This document shows, piece by piece, positions 1 to 4,205 of a DNA stretch of 5,065 bases. The stretch is from NCBI GenBank assembly GCA_035299585.1, contig DATGWF010000023.1, positions 1 through 5,065 of the forward strand, written 5' to 3'. Position 1 is the first letter of the stretch, and each line of letters begins with the position of its first letter. The DNA comes from DATGWF01 sp035299585 (lineage in GTDB: Bacteria > Actinomycetota > Actinomycetes > Actinomycetales > Microbacteriaceae). The notes beneath the pieces are model-generated. The model was not told the origin of the DNA. It did no database searches and saw nothing but the letters and a program-made list of their open reading frames with translations. The position numbers and the translations under genes were made by a program.

Positions 1-102
1 CTGCCAGGACGGGTAGTTTGCGGCGAATGCGGGGAGCGCCGAGGTCGCGACGAATACCGCTGCCGCGGCCATCGCGATGAAGGATCGATTCCGTCGCATC
101 AT
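1..102 (-). CDS. Exported protein, N-terminal fragment (signal peptide plus NYPSWQ)
   Basis: Only the first 34 codons are in the window; the gene continues beyond the left edge. The translation begins MMRRNRSFIAM. It has a basic n-region (RRNR), a hydrophobic alanine-rich core at about residues 8-22, and an ALPAFAA segment that fits signal peptidase I cleavage after AFA or FAA. The mature protein would begin near NYPSWQ. Two ATG codons lie in tandem (100-102 and 97-99). A purine-rich GGAAAGAGG lies just upstream, and its spacing suits the second ATG at least as well as the first; the upstream one is taken here. The protein is therefore almost certainly secreted or cell-envelope associated. 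A Tyr-Pro-Ser-Trp start right after cleavage recalls coiled-coil or NlpC/P60-type secreted proteins of Microbacteriaceae, but this is from memory and nothing catalytic is visible. The gene is transcribed away from the tRNA cluster. Confidence 0.8.
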   Translation of the reverse strand, partial: MMRRNRSFIAMAAAAVFVATSALPAFAANYPSWQ

Positions 103-103
103 G

Positions 104-112
104 CCTCTTTCC
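104..112 (-). promoter_or_regulatory. Ribosome binding site for the left-edge secreted protein
   Basis: Read on the minus strand this is GGAAAGAGG, followed by C and then ATGATG. The AGAGG part lies only 1 nt from the first ATG but 4 nt from the second, whereas GGAAAG is 4 and 7 nt away. The site therefore leaves open which of the two tandem ATG codons is used. Confidence 0.55.
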
Positions 113-175
113 GTCTGTTCTCCCGCTGCGTACCGGGCTGAACTCGTGCCGAACACTGCGCTCGTCGCGTTCGAA

Positions 176-195
176 CAGGCTACGTCTCCAGCCTG
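176..195. repeat. Inverted repeat in the leader of the left-edge gene
   Basis: CAGGCT (176-181) and AGCCTG (190-195) form a perfect 6-bp inverted repeat around an 8-nt centre. It lies about 75 bp upstream of the minus-strand start at 102. It could be a hairpin in the 5' untranslated region or a repressor site. No known regulator motif is recognised. The rest of 103-306 holds no convincing gene or RNA. Confidence 0.3.
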
Positions 196-306
196 AATAC
201 GAGCGCAACGAATACACGTTCTCTGCGAGGGTACGCCCGGATGCCCAGAATTCCGGGGAATCTCACGGCTTGTCGCCCGTATGGTCAGGGCGATTCCGGC
301 TCGGTT

Positions 307-334
307 TTGCGAATCGCGGCAACACCCGTATGCT
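307..334 (+). promoter_or_regulatory. Probable sigma-70-type promoter of the tRNA cluster
   Basis: TTGCGA (307-312) resembles a -35 element. TATGCT (329-334) matches the TANNNT -10 pattern, with a 16-bp spacer. Transcription would start near 341, leaving a leader of about 27 nt before the first tRNA base at 368, a typical length for removal by RNase P. The match was found by eye and has no experimental support. Confidence 0.5.
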
Positions 335-367
335 TGCTACTCGGACCTCGCGCCCGCGTGGGGTTTC

Positions 368-440
368 GGCCCCATCGTTTAGTGGCCTAGGACGCCGCCC
401 TTTCACGGCGGTAGCACGGGTTCGAATCCCGTTGGGGTCA
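368..440 (+). tRNA. tRNA-Glu (anticodon TTC)
   Basis: A full 73-nt cloverleaf folds here. The acceptor stem GGCCCCA pairs with TGGGGTC and contains one G2-U71 wobble. The anticodon stem CCGCC/GGCGG encloses loop CTTTCAC with TTC at 402-404. The T-arm ACGGG-TTCGAAT-CCCGT is standard. The discriminator is A440, and the following bases are CACC, so CCA is not encoded and must be added after transcription. It reads GAA and GAG codons. In bacteria using the C5 pathway, glutamyl-tRNA is also the entry substrate of tetrapyrrole synthesis. It is the first gene of the cluster, only 22 nt before tRNA-Asp, so the two are very likely cotranscribed. Confidence 0.97.
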
Positions 441-462
441 CACCATAATTGAATATCAGCAA

Positions 463-536
463 GGCCCTGTAGCGCAGTCGGTTAGCGCGCCGCCCTGTCA
501 CGGCGGAGGTCGCGGGTTCAAGTCCCGTCAGGGTCG
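463..536 (+). tRNA. tRNA-Asp (anticodon GTC)
   Basis: A full 74-nt cloverleaf is visible. Acceptor GGCCCTG pairs with CAGGGTC, again with a G2-U71 wobble. The anticodon stem CCGCC/GGCGG encloses loop CTGTCAC with GTC at 497-499. The T-arm is GCGGG-TTCAAGT-CCCGT. The discriminator is G536, as expected for tRNA-Asp, and CCA is not encoded. Its anticodon arm differs from that of the neighbouring tRNA-Glu at one base only. It is followed after 6 nt by a perfect hairpin. Confidence 0.97.
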
Positions 537-542
537 CAAGGG

Positions 543-563
543 AAAGCCCCCACTGGGGGCTTT
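543..563 (+). terminator. Intrinsic terminator-like hairpin between tRNA-Asp and tRNA-Phe
   Basis: AAAGCCCCC (543-551) and GGGGGCTTT (555-563) form a perfect 9-bp stem with a 3-nt loop ACT. Only three T residues follow the GC core before the sequence returns to CGCC, so this is a weak-U-tract terminator of the kind common in high-GC bacteria. An outer inverted pair, CGCAAG (535-540) and CTTGCG (575-580), brackets it. It could end the Glu-Asp transcript or let some polymerase through to tRNA-Phe. Confidence 0.75.
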
Positions 564-590
564 CGCCTTCGTGGCTTGCGAGAGTCACGC

Positions 591-663
591 GGCTCTGTAG
601 CTCAGTTGGTAGAGCGTTCGACTGAAAATCGAAAGGTCACCGGATCGATGCCGGTCGGAGCCA
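591..663 (+). tRNA. tRNA-Phe (anticodon GAA)
   Basis: A full 73-nt cloverleaf is visible. Acceptor GGCTCTG pairs with CGGAGCC (one G-U pair). The D-arm GCTC/GAGC is standard. The anticodon stem TTCGA/TCGAA encloses loop CTGAAAA with GAA at 624-626. The T-stem is ACCGG/CCGGT. The discriminator is A663, and CCA is not encoded. The T-loop reads ATCGATG, so the nearly universal T54 is replaced by A at base 644, while T55, C56 and A58 are kept. No promoter is seen in the 27 bases between the upstream hairpin and the gene, so it probably depends on read-through or on a promoter overlapping the hairpin. Confidence 0.96.
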
Positions 664-664
664 C

Positions 665-686
665 GTAGCGACAATTACATCGCTAC
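665..686 (+). other. Small hairpin directly after tRNA-Phe
   Basis: GTAGCGA (665-671) and TCGCTAC (680-686) pair perfectly over 7 bp around an 8-nt A/T-rich loop. It begins one base after the discriminator and one base before the main terminator stem. It may be part of the 3' trailer that guides tRNA 3'-end processing, or a second terminator stem. The function is inferred only from position. Confidence 0.45.
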
Positions 687-687
687 T

Positions 688-720
688 GAACCCCCGCGTG
701 GCTTCTACAGGCGGGGGTTC
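688..720 (+). terminator. Intrinsic terminator of the tRNA cluster
   Basis: GAACCCCCGC (688-697) pairs perfectly with GCGGGGGTTC (711-720), a 10-bp GC-rich stem with a 13-nt loop. There is no long T-tract, which is usual for actinobacterial terminators. It lies 24 nt after tRNA-Phe and before the next promoter region, which fits the end of the tRNA transcript. Confidence 0.8.
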
Positions 721-752
721 GCTGCATTCCCGGCCCGACGCCCGCTCAGTTT

Positions 753-766
753 CTGCGACATCGCAG
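753..766. repeat. Palindrome CTGCGACATCGCAG, possible operator
   Basis: CTGCGA (753-758) and TCGCAG (761-766) are a perfect inverted repeat with a 2-nt centre, the size and symmetry of a dimeric repressor site. It lies about 80 bp upstream of the Asp-box gene start and beyond the tRNA terminator. No regulator is recognised and the arms are short, so chance is possible. Confidence 0.3.
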
Positions 767-801
767 GCCGCCCGAGTCGTGTGCAATGCGAGCGCTCCTG
801 C

Positions 802-807
802 TAGGTT
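802..807 (+). promoter_or_regulatory. Possible -10 element of the Asp-box gene
   Basis: TAGGTT fits the TANNNT -10 pattern and would place the start of transcription near 813, giving a leader of about 34 nt. No good -35 hexamer is found 16-18 bp upstream, so this is a weak call. Apart from this and the palindrome, 721-833 shows nothing recognisable. Confidence 0.25.
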
Positions 808-833
808 GGGGTCACTTACCAAGGTTCTGCCAT

Positions 834-841
834 AGGGGGGG
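834..841 (+). promoter_or_regulatory. Strong ribosome binding site of the Asp-box gene
   Basis: AGGGGGGG ends 5 nt before the ATG at 847. It supports that start, and the signal peptide follows directly from it. Confidence 0.75.
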
Positions 842-846
842 CGCTC

Positions 847-2397
847 ATGCGCGCACACGTCCGTCTTCGTCGCATCGCTGTCGCCATTGCGGCCGCTGGG
901 CTCGCGGGAGTTCTGGGCTTCGCCCCCGCAGCGTCCGCGACGACCTCGTGGTCCCCGCTCGAGAGCTTCGAAACGGGAAACCTGACGGTACCCGCCGTCG
1001 CCTCGACTACCTCGGGCGCGCTGCTGAGTATCGCCGGCTACGACGCTGGTTCGGGTGAAGAGCTCACCGTGTTCCGGTCCAGCGACAACGGCCAGACGTG
1101 GTCGATTGGACCGGCGCTTTCCACCAACGGCGGAACGTCACCGAGTGTTGCCGCGCTTCCCAACGGCCGCGTCGTTGCGGCCTGGACCCAACCGCTGCAG
1201 ATTGACATATTCACCAGTACCGACCAGTTGTGGGTCGCGACCTCGACCGATAACGGCGCGAGTTGGTCTTCGCCGGTTGCCATTTCCGAAGGGGCCCGCT
1301 CGCCTCAGGTTGCCGCCGTCGGTGACGGCGCCGCCGTGACCTGGTTCAAATTGGACGGTTTCGGTTCTTCGGTGTCGACAATCCTCAGCCCGGACGGTCT
1401 GACCTGGTCGGAACCACACCAATCACCGAGTGGGTACGTGGTGTTCGGCCCGGCGATTGCGGTCAACAGCACGGGCGGCATCGCCGTTGGGTGGACTGAA
1501 TCCATCACCGAGAGCCCGGCCGGTGTGGCGACCAAGATCGCCACCTATGACGGCACGAACTGGTCAGACGTTCTCGGCCTGGTGGAGGTCCACCGCGACC
1601 CGCCATTCGTGCAGCTCCCCAGCCTGACCGCCGCCGCGAACGGTGACTTCGTCATGATTTCACAGGCACCCATCATGACCGACGAGCCGGTCAATGTTTC
1701 GACGGTGTCGCCCGAGGGCACCCTCGTGAACAGCAGCAACTTCACCATTCCGGTGACGGCCAACTCGACCCAAATTGTCCGCGCTTCAGACGGCACGCTC
1801 GTTGCGGGTTGGGTGCAGCCGGGTGAGTTTGATATCGACAGCTCCAGCTACTTGTCCTCTGTGGTGATGGTGCGCTCAACCGACAACGGCCTCACGTGGA
1901 GCGACCCGGTTGAACTGACCGAGTCGACGCTGCACGCGAACGCCTTCACCCTGGCGGCCGGGCCCGCTGGTCGCCTGTTCATGGCGTTTTCGACGTCGTA
2001 CCAACCACTCAGCGGCGCCTCGTCAACCGTGTACGCCATCACGAGTTCCGACTCCGGCGCGAGCTGGGACACCGAACGGATGGAGGTGGGTGTCGAAACG
2101 GGCACCCCGTTCATCCCACCGACCATCACCCTTGGAACCGCGACGCCGATTCTGACCGGCGGCTTCCTGCTCTCGTACGGCACCGACACCGGGTTTATCG
2201 ACACGGTGCTGTCGGGTTCTTGGCGGGTGTACACCTGGGATCTGGCAACGGACACCTCGACTGAACCCGCAGCCGTTCCGACGAGCAGTTCGCTCGCTGC
2301 CACCGGAAGCAACCTCGTCGCAGGGCTGGCTGCGGCCGGGCTGTTGGCTCTCGCCGGCTCGGTGCTCGCGCGCCGAGCCCGTACGGGCCGCGCATAA
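847..2397 (+). CDS. Secreted, wall-anchored Asp-box (BNR) beta-propeller, sialidase-like
   Basis: This 516-residue protein is exported and probably anchored to peptidoglycan. The signal peptide has MRAHVRLRR, a hydrophobic core at about 10-25, and AAS-A/TT cleavage after residue 31. Clear Asp boxes (SxDxGxTW type) occur at 78-85, 133-140, 344-351 and 400-407, with degenerate copies at 181-187, 233-239 and near 288. The spacing of 48-56 residues suggests a propeller of about seven blades. A second strand motif of the form NGxxVxxW recurs near 104, 157, 205, 262, 312 and 370. The C-terminus has LAATG (483-487), a hydrophobic segment (about 490-508) and RRARTGRA, a complete sorting signal of the class E sortase type. 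Residues 45-85 resemble the start of sialidases, but the RIP motif reads T47-V48-P49, so the first catalytic arginine is missing. A sialidase activity is therefore doubtful; a binding or adhesion role is inferred. No sortase gene is in the window. Confidence 0.93.
   Translation: MRAHVRLRRIAVAIAAAGLAGVLGFAPAASATTSWSPLESFETGNLTVPAVASTTSGALLSIAGYDAGSGEELTVFRSSDNGQTWSIGPALSTNGGTSPSVAALPNGRVVAAWTQPLQIDIFTSTDQLWVATSTDNGASWSSPVAISEGARSPQVAAVGDGAAVTWFKLDGFGSSVSTILSPDGLTWSEPHQSPSGYVVFGPAIAVNSTGGIAVGWTESITESPAGVATKIATYDGTNWSDVLGLVEVHRDPPFVQLPSLTAAANGDFVMISQAPIMTDEPVNVSTVSPEGTLVNSSNFTIPVTANSTQIVRASDGTLVAGWVQPGEFDIDSSSYLSSVVMVRSTDNGLTWSDPVELTESTLHANAFTLAAGPAGRLFMAFSTSYQPLSGASSTVYAITSSDSGASWDTERMEVGVETGTPFIPPTITLGTATPILTGGFLLSYGTDTGFIDTVLSGSWRVYTWDLATDTSTEPAAVPTSSSLAATGSNLVAGLAAAGLLALAGSVLARRARTGRA
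1078..2067 (+). repeat. Asp-box repeat series encoding propeller blades
   Basis: The best copies lie at 1078-1101 (SSDNGQTW), 1243-1266 (STDNGASW), 1876-1899 (STDNGLTW) and 2044-2067 (SSDSGASW), with a shortened copy at 1387-1407 (SPDGLTW). Intervals between successive boxes, including degenerate ones, are about 145-170 bp, matching one propeller blade each. The DNA copies have diverged, so these are ancient protein repeats rather than recent duplications. Confidence 0.85.
2293..2394 (+). other. C-terminal LAATG cell-wall sorting signal
   Basis: The last 34 codons encode LAATG, a short spacer, about 19 hydrophobic residues and a basic RRARTGRA tail. This is the three-part layout of sortase substrates. 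LAxTG is the motif known for class E sortases of high-GC actinobacteria, which cleave between T and G. The preceding STEPAAVPTSSS stretch would be a short wall-spanning linker. Confidence 0.85.
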
Positions 2398-2413
2398 CAC
2401 GCGGCCCGCACGG
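2379..2413. terminator. Bidirectional terminator hairpin between convergent genes
   Basis: The core stem CGGGCCGCG (2384-2392) pairs perfectly with CGCGGCCCG (2400-2408) around a 7-nt loop. After one mismatch, four more pairs extend it to 2379-2413. The loop contains the TAA stop codon (2395-2397) of the Asp-box gene, and the stem fills most of the 21-bp gap to the hemH stop at 2419. There is no T-tract on either strand. It probably serves both converging transcripts. Confidence 0.65.
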
Positions 2414-2418
2414 CCGGG

Positions 2419-3522
2419 TCAACCGACCGATACCGCTTCAGCGACCGTCGGCAGCTCGCGGCGCGCGTTCGGGCAGCAGCCGATGGCGCACGAGCTCGGC
2501 CACGGCCCGAGAGCGGAGAGCGCCTTCGGCGCGTCGCCAGCGATGCGCTCACGGATGAGGTCTGCGATGCCATCCACGAAGGCGTCAGCCACGCCGGCAG
2601 TAGGGACGCGATCGAACGCAAGACCCAGCTCCTCGGCCGTCTCGCGGGCCTCATTGTCGAGATCCCAGACCACCTCGACGTGGTCGCTCACGAAGCCGAT
2701 CGGCACGATGATGACACCCGCGACGCCCGACGCCTTCGCTACGGCGATGGCATCGTTCACATCGGGCTCGAGCCACGGAATCTCCGGCGAGCCACTCCGG
2801 GACTGATACACCAACTCCCACTCCGGGGTCTCGGTACCAGCCGCGCGAACCGCGTCGATCGTCTGCTCCGCCGCCACCAGATGCTGGGCTTCGTAGGCCC
2901 CGCCGGGAGCGGCAAACTCGTCGCGGCGAGCGGGCGGTCCGCTCGTCTCGCCCATCGCGTTCGGGATGGAGTGCGTGGCGAACATGATGCGAATCTGCTC
3001 GCGCGGAGTGCCGTTCGCGACCATCGCCTCGATGCTCGAACGCAATCCCTCCGCCACCGGGGCAATAAAGCCGGGGTGGTCAAAATAGTGCCGCACCTTG
3101 TCGATGGTCATTTTGCCCACCAGGTCGTTGTCGACGAGCGCCTGGTAGAGGTTTTCCCGATACTGCCGGCAGCCTGAGTACGAGGAGTACGCGCTCGTCA
3201 CCCAGGCGAGTACGCGACGATGCCCCGCCTCATACATCTCACGGACGACGTCCGCGAAGTACGGGGCACTGTTGCGGTTGCCCCAGTAAATCGGCAGATC
3301 GATGCCACGCTCGGGGAACCGCTCCCGCATCCGCGCGAGGAGCGCGCGATTTTGTTCATTGATTGGGCTGACCCCACCGAGCTTGATGTAGTGGTGCGAG
3401 ACCTCCTCGAGGCGTTCCCGCGGAACCCCGCGTCCGGCGGTGACGCGCTCCAGGTATGGCATCACTTCGTCGAGCCCCTCGGGCCCACCGAAGGAGGTCA
3501 GCAGAATGGCGTCGTAGGTCAT
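2419..3522 (-). CDS. hemH: Coproporphyrin III ferrochelatase (CpfC/HemH)
   Basis: The 367-residue product inserts ferrous iron into coproporphyrin III to give coprohaem, in the cytosol. Ferrochelatase landmarks are in order: LLTSFGGPEG (7-16), LGGVSPINEQN (48-58), the FATHSIP motif with catalytic His184 (181-187), QSRSG (240-244), WLEPDV (250-255) and IGFVSDHVEVVWDLDNEA (275-292) with the metal-site Glu283. Cys118 plus Cys345, Cys349 and Cys350 in the C-terminal tail are candidates for the [2Fe-2S] cluster described for mycobacterial and other microbial ferrochelatases; the ligand assignment is inferred. The length is normal for actinobacterial enzymes. The ATG overlaps the hemQ stop by 4 nt (ATGA) and has an upstream GGGAAGGA site, which supports this start. 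It is the last gene of the operon and ends 21 bp from the convergent Asp-box gene. Substrate preference (coproporphyrin rather than protoporphyrin) is inferred from the neighbouring hemQ. Confidence 0.97.
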   Translation of the reverse strand: MTYDAILLTSFGGPEGLDEVMPYLERVTAGRGVPRERLEEVSHHYIKLGGVSPINEQNRALLARMRERFPERGIDLPIYWGNRNSAPYFADVVREMYEAGHRRVLAWVTSAYSSYSGCRQYRENLYQALVDNDLVGKMTIDKVRHYFDHPGFIAPVAEGLRSSIEAMVANGTPREQIRIMFATHSIPNAMGETSGPPARRDEFAAPGGAYEAQHLVAAEQTIDAVRAAGTETPEWELVYQSRSGSPEIPWLEPDVNDAIAVAKASGVAGVIIVPIGFVSDHVEVVWDLDNEARETAEELGLAFDRVPTAGVADAFVDGIADLIRERIAGDAPKALSALGPWPSSCAIGCCPNARRELPTVAEAVSVG

Positions 3523-4205
3523 GAGTAAATCCTTCCCAGTTCAGAAATGTCACATCGGCGGCCAGTGAAAAACGGAACTTCCTCCCGCACGTGGCGACGG
3601 GCCTCGGTGTATCGCAGGTCACGCATCATGTCGACGAGGTCGTGCAGTTCGCTCGACTCGAGCGCGAGCAGCCATTCATAATCACCGAGCGCAAACGAGG
3701 CAACCGTGCTCGAGATGATGCCGCCATAGACGTGTCCAGCCTGCCCGTGCTCGACGAGCATTGCCCGGCGCTCGGCCTCCGGCAGCAGGTACCACTCGTA
3801 GGAGCGCACGAACGGGTAGACGCATAACCACTCTGCCGCGGGCTTGCCGAGCATGAATCCAGGCACGTGCGAGCGGTTGAACTCGGCCGGTCGGTGCAGA
3901 CCCATCCCCGACCACGTTGGCTCGCAGTGGCGCCCGAACTCGAGTCGACGGAATTCGCGGTGCGCCTCTTGAATGAGCTCGGCAGTCGGGGCGTGCAGCC
4001 ATAACAGCACATCGGCATCACCGCGGAACGTGCGCAAATCATAGACGCCGCGCAGAGTGATGTCGCGGTCGGCGAGCGTTGCCGCCCACGCCGCAAGTTC
4101 CTCACCGACGCTGGCGGCAAAGCCGACCGGCGTCCGCACTCGAAACGCGGTGTAGTTCGTGTACCGGATGGAGTCGTTGATGCGGTCAATCACGGACTGG
4201 GTCAT
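3519..4205 (-). CDS. hemQ: Coprohaem decarboxylase (ChdC/HemQ)
   Basis: The 228-residue protein belongs to the chlorite-dismutase-like HemQ family. It oxidatively decarboxylates the two propionates of coprohaem to vinyl groups, using hydrogen peroxide, and yields haem b. Recognisable actinobacterial signatures are GMGLHRPAEFNRSHVPGFM (100-118), VYPFVRSYEWYLLP (129-142) and EHGQAGHVYGGI (152-163). Tyr130 in YPFVR corresponds to the catalytic radical tyrosine. His153 corresponds to the proximal haem ligand, 23 residues further on, as in the Corynebacterium enzyme (Tyr135/His158). His113 sits 17 residues before the tyrosine, matching the distal histidine (His118) typical of actinobacterial ChdC. 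All key residues are present and the length is normal, so the enzyme should be active. The start has GAAGGG 6 nt upstream and lies inside the end of hemY (20-nt overlap). The stop overlaps the hemH start by 4 nt. Coproporphyrin-pathway membership follows directly from this gene. Confidence 0.97.
   Translation of the reverse strand: MTQSVIDRINDSIRYTNYTAFRVRTPVGFAASVGEELAAWAATLADRDITLRGVYDLRTFRGDADVLLWLHAPTAELIQEAHREFRRLEFGRHCEPTWSGMGLHRPAEFNRSHVPGFMLGKPAAEWLCVYPFVRSYEWYLLPEAERRAMLVEHGQAGHVYGGIISSTVASFALGDYEWLLALESSELHDLVDMMRDLRYTEARRHVREEVPFFTGRRCDISELGRIYS
3530..3537 (-). promoter_or_regulatory. Ribosome binding site of hemH inside hemQ
   Basis: On the minus strand GGGAAGGA lies 7 nt before the hemH ATG and within the last codons of hemQ. 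Together with the ATGA overlap it points to translational coupling of hemQ and hemH. Confidence 0.7.

Noticed and set aside
273..293. Hairpin TCGCCC/GGGCGA upstream of the tRNA cluster
   Set aside because: It has a 6-bp stem with a 9-nt loop, no gene upstream for it to terminate and no T-tract. This is expected by chance in GC-rich DNA.
103..300. Possible riboswitch (for example a cyclic-di-AMP ydaO type) ahead of the left-edge secreted gene
   Set aside because: Such elements precede some actinobacterial wall hydrolase genes, but I could not find the conserved core motifs on the minus strand.
368..440. tRNA-Glu near haem genes as a deliberate C5-pathway arrangement
   Set aside because: It is about 2 kb from the operon, on the opposite strand, with an unrelated gene in between. 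The Glu-Asp-Phe cluster is an ordinary tRNA arrangement.
368..720. tRNA genes as an attachment site for an integrated element
   Set aside because: I found no repeated tRNA 3' end, no integrase and no phage or plasmid gene in the window. The flanking genes are chromosomal housekeeping or surface genes.
1848..2654. Long minus-strand open frame of 268 codons opposite the Asp-box gene and the hemH end
   Set aside because: It overlaps two well-supported genes. Its Arg/Ser/Pro-rich product looks like an antisense shadow of high-GC coding DNA and has no recognisable domain.
3626..4189. Minus-strand open frame of 187 codons within hemQ
   Set aside because: It is an out-of-frame reading of hemQ, whose own frame has all catalytic residues. 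The alternative product is low-complexity Arg/Ser/Ala-rich.
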